Assembly (NCBI GenBank): GCA_947500845.1
Contig: CANMTP010000009.1
Location: 62,001 to 126,000 of the forward strand
Direction of reading: 5' to 3'
Length of the DNA: 64,000 bases
From: an uncultured Aquimarina sp.
GTDB lineage: Bacteria; Bacteroidota; Bacteroidia; Flavobacteriales; Flavobacteriaceae
The notes under the pieces: model-generated
What the model was told of the DNA's origin: nothing
Database searches by the model: none
Seen by the model: the letters and a program-made list of their open reading frames with translations, nothing else
Shown here: in pieces, positions 16,801 through 25,654 of the stretch
Layout of the letters: each line of letters opens with the position of its first letter
Position numbering within the stretch: the first letter of the stretch is position 1
Made by a program: the position numbers and the translations under genes

Positions 16801-17910
16801 ATGAAAACAAGTATAGTATTGAACGAGGCCAACTTAGGTCCACATAAACTTAAAAACAGAATGGTAATGCCACCTATGACACGCAGCAGGGCGACAAAAG
16901 ACCACGTGCCCACGGCATTAATGACGGAGTATTATGCAGAACGCGCAAGTGCCGGACTTATCATTACCGAAGGTATCGCGATATCGCCAAACGCCGCAGG
17001 ATACCCAAGAATGCCGGGAATATATAATGAACCCCAAGCAAACGCTTGGAAAGAAATTACCAAGGCAGTACACCAAAATAAAGGTAAAATCTTTGCACAG
17101 TTGATGCACTCTGGCAGAATTTCCCATAAATTGAATATGCCAGAAGGCTCAGAAATAGTGGCACCTTCACCCATTGCACCTGCAACCACAGAGATGTACA
17201 CCGACCAAAAGGGAAATCAACCCATAGGCGTTCCAAAAGAAATGACCCGACAAGACATTGAACAGGCTATTGAAGAACACGTGCAATCGGCCAAAAGAGC
17301 AATCGATTCTGGTTTTGATGGTGTAGAACTGCACGCGGCCAATGGCTATTTGCTTGAACAGTTCCTTAATCCACAGGCAAACCATAGGGATGATGAATAC
17401 GGTGGTTCCATTGAAAATCGATGTAGGCTTACCCTGGAGATTGCAAAGAAAGTTTCAGAGGCCATAGGAACCGATAAGGTGGGAATCCGCCTATCACCGG
17501 GAGGTGCTTTGAATGATATGGGTCCGTTTGAAGGTCAACAGGAAACTTTTGAATATTTGGTTGAAGCCTTAAATAAGTTAAGCTTGGTCTATATCCATTT
17601 GGTAGACCACGTGTCAATGGGAGCACCAGAAGTACCTGAAAAATTAAAAGAAGGTATTGTGCATAACTTTAAGGGCAATATCATCTTCTGTGGTGGCTTT
17701 GACCACAAAAAAGCTGAGAACAAAGTACGTGAAGACGATAGGTTTTTTATTGCCTTTGGGCGACCCTTTATTGCCAATCCAGATTTGCCAAAACGATTTG
17801 AAATAAACGCACCATTGAACGAGCCAAAACCTGATTTCTTTTATGCAGGTGGTCGAGAAGGGTACACCGATTATCCAACTTTAGAAGAGGTGGGAACCGA
17901 TAAGGCATAA
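16801..17910 (+). CDS. Old Yellow Enzyme family ene-reductase (N-ethylmaleimide-reductase-like)
   Basis: 369 residues, full-length FMN-dependent TIM barrel. Recognisable are the N-terminal LKNRMVMPPMTRSRA, the LMHSGRISH strand, the substrate-binding pair His/Asn in ELHAANGYLLEQFLNP, and the phosphate-binding end GGFDHKKAE… with FGRPFIANPDLPKR. These enzymes reduce activated C=C bonds of enones, maleimides, quinones and nitro compounds with NAD(P)H. It stands alone between its own regulon promoter and a terminator, and fits a reactive-electrophile response together with the neighbouring quinone-reductase-like and SDR enzymes. Confidence 0.93.
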   Translation: MKTSIVLNEANLGPHKLKNRMVMPPMTRSRATKDHVPTALMTEYYAERASAGLIITEGIAISPNAAGYPRMPGIYNEPQANAWKEITKAVHQNKGKIFAQLMHSGRISHKLNMPEGSEIVAPSPIAPATTEMYTDQKGNQPIGVPKEMTRQDIEQAIEEHVQSAKRAIDSGFDGVELHAANGYLLEQFLNPQANHRDDEYGGSIENRCRLTLEIAKKVSEAIGTDKVGIRLSPGGALNDMGPFEGQQETFEYLVEALNKLSLVYIHLVDHVSMGAPEVPEKLKEGIVHNFKGNIIFCGGFDHKKAENKVREDDRFFIAFGRPFIANPDLPKRFEINAPLNEPKPDFFYAGGREGYTDYPTLEEVGTDKA

Positions 17911-17939
17911 TCCCATAAACATATACATATTTAGGTATG

Positions 17940-17967
17940 AAGCCAGCATTAAAACGCTGGCTTTTTT
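17940..17967 (+). terminator. Terminator after the OYE gene
   Basis: Perfect 8-bp stem AAGCCAGC/GCTGGCTT with an 8-base loop, followed by TTTTA. Ends the monocistronic OYE transcript just before promoter 4. Confidence 0.85.
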
Positions 17968-18001
17968 ATGCGATAAAAATTTAGTCGCTGTTTGTGAAAA
18001 A

Positions 18002-18057
18002 TACCATATCACGTTGAAAATCTACCAAGAAAACACAAGTGTGCCATCGTAATTTTG
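18002..18057 (+). promoter_or_regulatory. Regulon promoter 4 (SDR-VOC-ABM-SDR operon)
   Basis: TACCA at 18002 and 18023 (21 bp), TAATTTTG -7 box at 18050 (27 bp after the second). The 88-bp leader to the SDR start holds only two tiny frames (11 and 9 residues), too short to support as genes. Confidence 0.75.
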
Positions 18058-18145
18058 GTATAACAAAAACAAATGCGAGCCATTGGCTCTATTATAGGGT
18101 TTCAATGAAAAATGGTTTAAAATATAATTTTTAAAAATAAACAAA

Positions 18146-19012
18146 ATGGAATTGAAAGAACAAAAAGTATGGTTCGTTACAGGAGCCTCAACTGGATTCG
18201 GAAAAGAACTTACCAAAGTCGTCTTAGACAACGATGATAAGGTTATCGCAACCTTTAGAAAAGAAGAACAAGTAGAAGCCTTCAATAAATATTACCCGGG
18301 AAATTCCCTTGGAGTTCTGATGGATGTCACCGATACCGAACAAATCAAAAAAGGGGTCGATTACGCCATTGAACAATTTGGCAAAATAGATGTCTTGGTA
18401 AACAATGCAGGATATGGCTCATTGGGCAGTCTCGAAGAGATTCCCGAAAACGAATTGCGCCATCAATTTGAAGTCAACGTGTTTGGAGCAGTCAATATTG
18501 CCAAAGCGATATTGCCACATCTACGCAAGCAAAAATCGGGAAACATTATTAACATTACCTCTATAGGTGGTTTGGTCGGTTTTCCTGGAGTGAGTGTTTA
18601 CAACGGTTCCAAGTTTGCCCTTGAGGGTATTGGCGAGGCACTCGCACAAGAAGTAGCACACTTGGGCATCAAGGTAACCAATGTCGAACCCGGACCTTTC
18701 CGAACAGATTGGGCAGGTCGTTCTGCAAGCTTTGCTGACAGTACCATTGAAGATTATAAAGAATCGGTCGGCCAACGTCTTGAATCCATCAAAGAACTGG
18801 ATGGCAACCAAGTGGGCGACCCTAACCGTGCAGCCAAGGCCATCTACAAAATTGCCTATTTGGATAATCCACCGGTACATATCCCTTTTGGTGCAAGTGC
18901 CTATGAGGGTGCACGCGCTAAAATCAATCAGCTAGCCGAAGAAATCAATGCCTTTGAAGATATTGGGTTGCCTACGGATTTCACGGATAAAGAACTGGAG
19001 CAATTACAGTAA
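18146..19012 (+). CDS. Short-chain dehydrogenase/reductase
   Basis: 288 residues, classical SDR: TGASTGFGKE nucleotide site at 12-21, VDVLVNNAG-type strand (IDVLVNNAGYG), catalytic Ser in NITSIGG, and YNGSK catalytic Tyr/Lys, then PGPFRTDWAG. The TGxxxGFG form and the RTDWAG segment group it with the SDR at 57688, its clear paralogue. The family reduces carbonyls or oxidises alcohols with NADP(H). First gene of the operon after promoter 4. Confidence 0.92.
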   Translation: MELKEQKVWFVTGASTGFGKELTKVVLDNDDKVIATFRKEEQVEAFNKYYPGNSLGVLMDVTDTEQIKKGVDYAIEQFGKIDVLVNNAGYGSLGSLEEIPENELRHQFEVNVFGAVNIAKAILPHLRKQKSGNIINITSIGGLVGFPGVSVYNGSKFALEGIGEALAQEVAHLGIKVTNVEPGPFRTDWAGRSASFADSTIEDYKESVGQRLESIKELDGNQVGDPNRAAKAIYKIAYLDNPPVHIPFGASAYEGARAKINQLAEEINAFEDIGLPTDFTDKELEQLQ

Positions 19013-19114
19013 ACAAAATTCAAATAACAATTCAATAAGTGCCAGAGACCGTTGGGTTTATGACAGCCTTTGGCGCAAATAAGTAATAATATTAAACATT
19101 AAAAAAATACAATT

Positions 19115-19621
19115 ATGGAAGCAGTAGCAATGAATCACTTAGGCATCACCGTAACGGATATCGATGCCGCCGTAAAATGGTATAAAGACGTATTAGGCTT
19201 TGAGCACATCATTGGCCCCTTGGATTTGGTGCCGGATGACTCGCACGCCGGCAAGTTGGCCTACGATATTCTGGGGCCCCGCCTCAAAAAAGGTCAGTTC
19301 GCACATATGAAAGCGAGCAATGGGGTTGGGCTGGAGATATTTTCATTTGATGATGAAGATGCAGGACCAAAGGAAGACAATTTTGAATATTGGAAAAACG
19401 GCATCTTTCACTTTGCGGTAACACATTCCAACCCGTCGGAACTCGCTGCTAAGATTGTGAAAAACGGTGGAAAAAAAAGAACCGAGGACTGGGAGATATT
19501 TCCCGGTTCTGGGCGAATGCTCACCTATACCCAAGACCCTTGGGGCAACATCATAGAAATTTATAATTATTCCTATGCAGATACTTGGGCCTTTATTCTC
19601 GAACAAAGCGAGAGCAACTAA
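19115..19621 (+). CDS. VOC family (lactoylglutathione-lyase-like) protein
   Basis: 168 residues, cytosolic. Two betaalphabetabetabeta modules: MNHLGITVTDIDAAVKWYKDVLGFE at the start and FHFAVTHSNPSELAAKIVKNGG in the second half, ending with WGNIIEIYNYS. His in NHLGI, Glu in LEIFSF, His in IFHFAV and Glu in IIEIY are at the places of VOC metal ligands, so the metal site looks intact. Could be a glyoxalase or dioxygenase-like enzyme. Separated by 102 bp from the SDR, with no clear promoter between. Confidence 0.85.
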   Translation: MEAVAMNHLGITVTDIDAAVKWYKDVLGFEHIIGPLDLVPDDSHAGKLAYDILGPRLKKGQFAHMKASNGVGLEIFSFDDEDAGPKEDNFEYWKNGIFHFAVTHSNPSELAAKIVKNGGKKRTEDWEIFPGSGRMLTYTQDPWGNIIEIYNYSYADTWAFILEQSESN

Positions 19622-19653
19622 CAATTAAGATTAATCATAAAAAGACATAGAAG

Positions 19654-19992
19654 ATGGACACTAAAGACAAAGTAGCATTGCATATACACGTGGTGGTCAA
19701 ACCAGAATATATCGAAGATTTTAAGAAAGCTGCTAATGAAACGGCAGAACACGCCTTAAAAGAGGATGCTTGCATCCTGATAAACAGTTATCACAATCCT
19801 GATAATCCTGGCGAGTTCATCCTGTATGAAGAGTGGTCCGACAAGGAATATCTGTTGAGCGATGCGCACCAAAAATCGGCACACATCACTAATTTCTTTA
19901 CCGTAACGCAACCGATGATTAAAGAGCCTTTTCAATACGCCGTATATGACGTATTGAAAGAAAATAAGGGCGCTTTCGCGAAAGCGAACTAA
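19654..19992 (+). CDS. Antibiotic-biosynthesis-monooxygenase (ABM) domain protein
   Basis: 112 residues, single ABM ferredoxin-like domain: LHIHVVVKPEYIEDFKKAANETAEHALKEDACI… then FILYEEWSDKEYLLSDAHQKSAHITNF. This is the form of YgiN-like quinol monooxygenases, which oxidise quinols or anthrones without cofactor. It is 12 bp before the next SDR. The 3' end contains the 16-bp palindrome CGCTTTCGCGAAAGCG (19971-19986), which recurs in part elsewhere in the window. Confidence 0.88.
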   Translation: MDTKDKVALHIHVVVKPEYIEDFKKAANETAEHALKEDACILINSYHNPDNPGEFILYEEWSDKEYLLSDAHQKSAHITNFFTVTQPMIKEPFQYAVYDVLKENKGAFAKAN

Positions 19993-20004
19993 ACCCACAG
20001 CACT

Positions 20005-20799
20005 ATGATGGATTTACAACTAAAAGACAAATTAGCCCTAGTAACGGCCTCTTCAAAAGGTGTCGGGCGTACCATTGCCGAAAAACTGCTGGAAGAAGGC
20101 GCACGTGTTATCATCAATTCCCATAAGCAAGAAGATTTGGATAAGGTTATGGAAGAATTGGGCAATCCTGATAATCTGTTGAGCATCACGGCAGACCTTT
20201 CACATAAAGAAGCCATCGATGATTTAATAGCAAAAGTCAAGGAAATTGGCGACCTCTACCTCTTGGTCAACAATGCAGGAAGGTACAGTCATATTGATTT
20301 TGAAGATAGTACTGACGAAGATTGGCTCAAACATTTTGAATTCAATATCGTCGGTGGTGTACGAATTACCCGGTCTTTCTTTCCGGAAATGTTGGAGCGC
20401 AATGCAGACAGGGTCATTTATATCTCGAGTGCAGATGCTGTTAGACCTTGGTTCAGGGCATTGCATTACAGTTCTACCAAAGCTACGCAGTTGAATATCG
20501 CAAGAGGATTGTCACAACTCACAAAGGGTACAAACGTTACCGTGAATAGCATACTAATGGGTCCCACGATGACGGATGGCGCCAAAGTGTTGTTCGAGAA
20601 AGGTGGTCTTACAACGGATGAAAAAATAAAAGTGCAGTTGTTTGAACCAGGTGGTGATTTCAGTTCATCCTTGGTTCAAAGAATGTTGTCACCGGAAGAA
20701 ATCGCAGTTTTAGTTCCCGTACTGGCGTCACCGCGCTTTAGTGCAATAAATGGAGCGGCCCTTCGAGCAGAAGGCGGCCTCGTACAGTCTGTTATATAG
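20005..20799 (+). CDS. Short-chain dehydrogenase/reductase
   Basis: 264 residues. N-terminal LALVTASSKGVGRTIAEKLL (nucleotide site TASSKGVG), LLVNNAG strand, catalytic Ser in YISSADAV, catalytic YSSTK, and an extended C-terminal part before FSAINGAALRAEGG. It resembles the FabG-like/3-oxoacyl-reductase branch. The nearest paralogue in the window is not obvious; it is more distant from the 18146 and 57688 enzymes. Last gene of the operon, followed by a terminator. Confidence 0.92.
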   Translation: MMDLQLKDKLALVTASSKGVGRTIAEKLLEEGARVIINSHKQEDLDKVMEELGNPDNLLSITADLSHKEAIDDLIAKVKEIGDLYLLVNNAGRYSHIDFEDSTDEDWLKHFEFNIVGGVRITRSFFPEMLERNADRVIYISSADAVRPWFRALHYSSTKATQLNIARGLSQLTKGTNVTVNSILMGPTMTDGAKVLFEKGGLTTDEKIKVQLFEPGGDFSSSLVQRMLSPEEIAVLVPVLASPRFSAINGAALRAEGGLVQSVI

Positions 20800-20857
20800 A
20801 ATTTGGTTGATGGTTAGTAGTGCTATATGACAAGTTGAAATGGAGTTACGGTGACCT

Positions 20858-20890
20858 AAGAAAGGCTGTTTTTATCAGCCTTTCTTTATT
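20858..20890 (+). terminator. Terminator after the SDR operon
   Basis: Perfect 11-bp stem AAGAAAGGCTG/CAGCCTTTCTT with a TTTTTAT loop and a short T-rich tail. Confidence 0.85.
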
Positions 20891-20902
20891 TAATTGGTTT
20901 TT

Positions 20903-20958
20903 TACCAATCGAACTTTAAAAACCACCAGTATTGAGGCTAAGCCCTAACTTAAATTTG
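20903..20958 (+). promoter_or_regulatory. Regulon promoter 5 (RND efflux operon)
   Basis: TACCA at 20903, CACCA at 20924 (21 bp apart), TAAATTTG -7 box at 20951 (27 bp after the second half-site). It links the efflux pump to the same control as the detoxification enzymes. Confidence 0.7.
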
Positions 20959-20995
20959 CTATATAATTAAGAAACAAATAGTTAATAGCAATACA

Positions 20996-21199
20996 ATGAA
21001 ACAGAAAATCAAAAATACGATATTGACCTGGATAGGAGTTTACCCGCTTATTACAATACTGCTTTGGGTATTCAACAAAAGTTTGAGCGATATGGTCTTA
21101 CCATTGCGAACCTTGGTACTCACCCTATTTCTGGTACCGTTAATCACCTTATTGGTAATGCCCTTATTACAAAAACTTTTTTCAAAATGGCTAAGCTGA
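20996..21199 (+). CDS. Small two-helix membrane protein (ABM-tail family)
   Basis: 67 residues with two membrane helices (about 9-27 and 37-58) and a basic amphipathic end. The pattern TWIGVYPLITILL…VLPLRTLVLT…VPLITLLVMPLLQKLFSKW is shared with the protein at 28347 and with the C-terminal part of the ABM fusion at 60966. It is the first gene of the efflux operon, 23 bp before the adaptor gene. A membrane partner or anchor for monooxygenase or efflux proteins is inferred from the fusion; function not known. Confidence 0.8.
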   Translation: MKQKIKNTILTWIGVYPLITILLWVFNKSLSDMVLPLRTLVLTLFLVPLITLLVMPLLQKLFSKWLS

Positions 21200-21222
21200 T
21201 TAAAAACACTAATTAAAAAAAG

Positions 21223-22428
21223 ATGAGAAACACCAATTCAAAAATTCATTTAAAGGCAATCCAATTAATAGCTGTTTTGACACTACTTGTAGGTTGTAAA
21301 GAAGAAGAAAAAGAAGAGAACACCTCACTAACGGTACAAACTTCCCCGCCCATAGAACGGGAAATTGTGCAATGGGATGAATTTACGGGCCGTTTTCAGG
21401 CTACCGACCGTGTAGAGATAAGAGCAAGAGTAAGTGGGTATATAGACCGGGTCAATTTTACAGATGGTCAGATGGTCAAAAAGGGAGATGTACTCTTTAT
21501 CATCGATCAGCGACCTTTTAGAATTGCGCTACAACAAGCGCAGGCCAACAGGTCGCAAGCCGAGGCAGAACTGCGGCAGGCCGAAGGTAATTTTGAACGT
21601 GTAAAAGAACTTCGGGTAACGGGAGCAGTTTCTATAGAAGAATATTCTACACGCGAACAGGCAAGGCAAGCTGCAAGGGCTAGGTTGCAACTATCACAGG
21701 CCAGTATCGACGATGCACGGTTAAATTTGAATTTTACCGAGGTCAAAGCACCCATTAGTGGTCGCGTGGGAAGAGACTTGGTCAACCCCGGCAATCTTAT
21801 CAATGGCGGCACGGCCAATGCCACCTTACTGACCACCGTAGTCAGTATCTCGCCCATTCATTTTTACTTTCAAGGGAGCGAATCGGACTTGTTACGATAC
21901 ACAAGACTCAATCAAGGTGGCTCTCGGAAAAGTTCAAGGGATGAAAGCAATCCCGTTATGGTACGCCTTCAGGACGAAGAAATATTTGAGCATCGGGGCA
22001 AAATGGATTTTGTCAATAATGAAATTGACCAAAGTACGGGTACCATAGAAGGACGTGCAATTCTTGACAATGAAGATGGTGTATTGGAACCGGGAATGTT
22101 TGGTAGAATGCGCCTTTTGGGAAGCGATAAACATAGTGCCATTCTCATACCTGACCGCCTCGTGCAGACCAACCAGACCGTAAAGTTTGTCTACACTATT
22201 GGTAGCGATTCCATAGTCAAGGCCACCAACGTAACCCTTGGCGAATTGTACGCAAAAAAATATAGGATAATAGAAAAGGGACTTACCCCAAATGACCGGC
22301 TTGCACAATCGAACCTACAAAGGTTGAGTGCTGATATGAAGGTTACCCCAGAGTCCAAACCTTTGGTTTTTGAAGGTGACGAACCTAATATCGAAACCAA
22401 TCCTAACCTTTTAAATACACAAAACTAA
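21223..22428 (+). CDS. RND efflux periplasmic adaptor (membrane fusion protein)
   Basis: 401 residues. Lipoprotein signal with lipobox LVGC near residue 21, then the adaptor layout: barrel-sandwich lipoyl half (VEIRARVSGYIDRVNFTDGQMVKKGDVLFIID), a long alpha-hairpin rich in QA repeats, the second lipoyl half (FTEVKAPISGRVGRDLVNPGNLI), and beta-barrel and membrane-proximal domains. It is the AcrA/MexA type, linking the RND pump to the outer-membrane channel. The next two genes encode those partners. Confidence 0.95.
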   Translation: MRNTNSKIHLKAIQLIAVLTLLVGCKEEEKEENTSLTVQTSPPIEREIVQWDEFTGRFQATDRVEIRARVSGYIDRVNFTDGQMVKKGDVLFIIDQRPFRIALQQAQANRSQAEAELRQAEGNFERVKELRVTGAVSIEEYSTREQARQAARARLQLSQASIDDARLNLNFTEVKAPISGRVGRDLVNPGNLINGGTANATLLTTVVSISPIHFYFQGSESDLLRYTRLNQGGSRKSSRDESNPVMVRLQDEEIFEHRGKMDFVNNEIDQSTGTIEGRAILDNEDGVLEPGMFGRMRLLGSDKHSAILIPDRLVQTNQTVKFVYTIGSDSIVKATNVTLGELYAKKYRIIEKGLTPNDRLAQSNLQRLSADMKVTPESKPLVFEGDEPNIETNPNLLNTQN

Positions 22429-22432
22429 CCCA

Positions 22433-25400
22433 ATGAAATTTAGCAATACATTTATAGATAGACCCATATTTGCGAGTGTCCTTTCAGTATTTATACTGCT
22501 TATAGGGGGATTGGCATACTTTGGCCTACCTGTCTCACAATACCCAGAAGTGGTACCACCCACGGTAAATGTTAGGGCGGTATACCCCGGTGCAGATGCA
22601 CAAACCATTGCGGCTACCGTGGCAACACCTATAGAACAGGAAGTGAATGGCGTGGAGGGAATGATTTATATGACATCCCAGTCCACGGGAGATGGCCGAT
22701 TGAGCTTGGATGTAACTTTTGATTTGGGTACCGACCTTGACCAGGCACAGGTACTCGTACAGAATCGCGTTTCACAAGCATTGCCGAGACTACCGGAAGC
22801 TGTAAGGCAACTTGGGGTCTTCACACAAAAGCGTTCGCCAGACCTGCTGATGGTCGTACATATGATTTCGCCAGACGGCAGATACAATACCACCTATTTA
22901 GGAAATTACGCTTATTTGCAGCTGAGGGATGGCCTGTCCAGACTTAACGGTGTTGGGGACGTCAACTTTTTTGGCGCTAGTGCCTATTCAATGCGTATTT
23001 GGCTCGACCCTGACAAAATTGGCGCCCTTAATATTTCTGCCTCTGAGATAATAGACCGAATCCGGGGCCAGAACACACAGGTTGCGAGCGGTATATTGAA
23101 CCAATCGCCAACCTTGGACAAACAGAATGCTTTTGAGATAAACATTCAGACCCAAGGACGTTTATCTTCTACGGAAGAATTTGAGAATATCATCATCAAG
23201 GCCGGTCCGGATGGAAGCTTGGTGCGTCTTGGGGACATTGCCCGTTTGGAAATCGGTGCCGAGCGATATACGACAAGGGCAAGATTGGGCGAGGAAAATG
23301 CTGTTGGTGTGGCCATATCGCAACGCCCTGGAACCAATGCTTTGGAAACAGCGGAACAAATCGAAGCCTTTATGAAGGAATATTCCAAGGATTTTCCACC
23401 CGGACTTGACTATAAGATAGAATATAATCCAACCGTATTTGTCGAAGAATCGGTAAACGCGGTAATCCATACCCTCTTTGAAGCCTTGCTTTTGGTAGTG
23501 TTGGTGATTCTTTTGTTCCTACAGAACTGGAGAGCGGCCATCATTCCCATTATCGCCATTCCCATATCCCTAATCGGAACGTTCGGAATAATGCAGGCTT
23601 TCGGTTTTACCTTGAACAACCTATCCTTATTTGGATTGGTATTGGCCATCGGTATCGTAGTGGATGACGCCATAGTGGTGGTAGAAAATGTGGAACGGCG
23701 TATAGATGAGGGCGATTCACCGAGAGAGGCTGCTAAAAATACAATGAAAGAAGTAGGTTCTGCCCTGGTTTCTATGGGATTGGTGCTTATTGCGGTATTC
23801 TTGCCAACGATGTTTTTGGAAGGCATTTCAGGCCAGTTTTTCAAACAGTTCGGATTGACCATAGCGGTATCGACAGCTATATCGGTTTTCGTATCCTTAA
23901 CGCTCAGTCCCGCTATGGCCACACTATTGTTGAAGCCAAAATCCAATGAAAATGAATCGGGCAAAAAAACAATCTCTTGGTACAAAAAACCATTTGTTGC
24001 ATTCACAGGGTGGTTCAACCGAAATATGGATAATTTATCTGCCCGATATGGCAGGTCTGTAGGTTCGTTGACCAGAAAGGGATTAATCGTACTTGCTGTA
24101 TACTTGGGCCTAATGGTATTGACAGGTATCGAGTTTAATAGGGTGCCCACCGGTTTTATACCCGACCAGGACCAAGGGTACGTAATCACCATAGTGCAGT
24201 TGCCATCTGGTGCATCGCTCTCGAGAACAGAGGATGTGATGCAGGAAACCGCCGAAAAGATTATGGAACTGCCAGGCGTTAAGAATACAGTAGTATTTGC
24301 CGGATTGAACGGGGCCACACGAACCATTTCATCCAATTCTGGGGCTATTTTCACGATTCTCGATGATTTTAAAAACAGAAAGGATGCGGAAACCAAGGTG
24401 CAGGGCATTATTGCGAATATCAATGGAGTGACCGCATCGGAAGACCGTGCGGTCATCAATACCATTCAACCACCGGCAGTACGTGGCATAGGAACCGGTA
24501 GTGGATTTAAACTGATGGTTCAAGACCGTTCCAATGCCGGTTTAGAAGAACTGAACAGGGTCACCAATGACTTGATTGAAAAGGCAAACCAAGACCCTGC
24601 TCTGGCAAATGTTTTTACGGTCTTTAGTACGGATACGCCACAACTCTACCTGAATATTGACCGTGAAAGAGCTGAAAAGATTGGCGTACCCGTTACGGAA
24701 GTGTTCAGGGCCCTAGAAGTATTTATAGGTTCTGCCTATGTCAATGACTTCAATTATTTGGGCAGAACCTACAGGGTTACGGCACAGGCAGATTCGCCCT
24801 ATCGCCTTACCCCGGATGATGTTCTGCGACTCAAAGTTCGCAACGTACGTGGCGAGATGATTCAATTGGGCAGCATTGCGACTTTTGAGGATATCCTGGG
24901 TCCGGATAGGGTACAACGTTTCAATTTGTTCTACGCTGCTGCAATCAACGGGCAAACCGCTTCAGGCTTTAGTTCGGGAGAAGCCTTAGATGCAATGGAA
25001 CGGCTCGCCGATAAAAACCTGCCCGAAGGGTTCGGGTATGAGTGGACGGAGATTGCCTATCAACAAAAGCAAGAATCAGGTACCGCGCTCTTGATATTCA
25101 GCTTGGCGGTATTCTTCGTGTTTCTGCTGCTTGCGGCGCAGTTTGAAAGTCTGATAATTCCCCTGAGCGTCATTCTTATCGTTCCAATGGGATTGTTCGC
25201 CGCCATTGTTGGTATGGATGTGTTCGGCGTTGCCAGTGATATCCTTACCCAAATCGGGATGGTCGTTCTTATCGGTCTGGCATCGAAAAACGCCATCCTC
25301 ATCGTAGAGTTTGCGGCCCAATTGGAAAAAACGGGAATGAGCATCTACAAAGCTGCTGAGGGAGCGGCACGATTACGTCTACGACCGATTATGATGACTT

Positions 25401-25654
25401 CATTGGCCTTCATTCTCGGTGTGGTACCGTTGGTCATTGCCTCAGGACCGGGTAGTGAGATGCGTAATGTGTTGGGCATTGCGGTACTTGTAGGAATGAC
25501 GGGAGTATCCATTTTTGGGTTGTTCTTCACCCCTGTTTTCTATGTTCTGTGTAGAAAATTGGCTCTGTGGAATGCTTCAGACGAAAAGAAAAAAATTGCG
25601 CTCGAGGGAGCAGATACTAAAGACCAAAAAGATGTTAACAATGAAAACCAATAA
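22433..25654 (+). CDS. HAE1-family RND multidrug efflux pump
   Basis: 1073 residues, full-length AcrB/MexB type with 12 membrane helices and two large periplasmic loops. The N-terminus FSNTFIDRPIFASVLSV is typical. Proton-relay residues are present: the Asp pair in GIVVDDAIVVVENVERR (helix 4) and Lys in GLASKNAILIVEFA (helix 10). It exports drugs, dyes, detergents or toxic metabolites by proton antiport. It is 4 bp after the adaptor gene and overlaps the outer-membrane channel gene by 14 bp. Confidence 0.97.
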   Translation: MKFSNTFIDRPIFASVLSVFILLIGGLAYFGLPVSQYPEVVPPTVNVRAVYPGADAQTIAATVATPIEQEVNGVEGMIYMTSQSTGDGRLSLDVTFDLGTDLDQAQVLVQNRVSQALPRLPEAVRQLGVFTQKRSPDLLMVVHMISPDGRYNTTYLGNYAYLQLRDGLSRLNGVGDVNFFGASAYSMRIWLDPDKIGALNISASEIIDRIRGQNTQVASGILNQSPTLDKQNAFEINIQTQGRLSSTEEFENIIIKAGPDGSLVRLGDIARLEIGAERYTTRARLGEENAVGVAISQRPGTNALETAEQIEAFMKEYSKDFPPGLDYKIEYNPTVFVEESVNAVIHTLFEALLLVVLVILLFLQNWRAAIIPIIAIPISLIGTFGIMQAFGFTLNNLSLFGLVLAIGIVVDDAIVVVENVERRIDEGDSPREAAKNTMKEVGSALVSMGLVLIAVFLPTMFLEGISGQFFKQFGLTIAVSTAISVFVSLTLSPAMATLLLKPKSNENESGKKTISWYKKPFVAFTGWFNRNMDNLSARYGRSVGSLTRKGLIVLAVYLGLMVLTGIEFNRVPTGFIPDQDQGYVITIVQLPSGASLSRTEDVMQETAEKIMELPGVKNTVVFAGLNGATRTISSNSGAIFTILDDFKNRKDAETKVQGIIANINGVTASEDRAVINTIQPPAVRGIGTGSGFKLMVQDRSNAGLEELNRVTNDLIEKANQDPALANVFTVFSTDTPQLYLNIDRERAEKIGVPVTEVFRALEVFIGSAYVNDFNYLGRTYRVTAQADSPYRLTPDDVLRLKVRNVRGEMIQLGSIATFEDILGPDRVQRFNLFYAAAINGQTASGFSSGEALDAMERLADKNLPEGFGYEWTEIAYQQKQESGTALLIFSLAVFFVFLLLAAQFESLIIPLSVILIVPMGLFAAIVGMDVFGVASDILTQIGMVVLIGLASKNAILIVEFAAQLEKTGMSIYKAAEGAARLRLRPIMMTSLAFILGVVPLVIASGPGSEMRNVLGIAVLVGMTGVSIFGLFFTPVFYVLCRKLALWNASDEKKKIALEGADTKDQKDVNNENQ

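Noticed and set aside
18072..18147. Tiny frames of 11 and 9 codons in the leader of the 18146 SDR
   Set aside because: Too short and without a paralogue, unlike the twin 26-residue peptides.
23410..24465. 351-codon minus-strand ORF opposite the RND pump
   Set aside because: Long shadow frame caused by the codon pattern of the pump gene; no recognisable domain.
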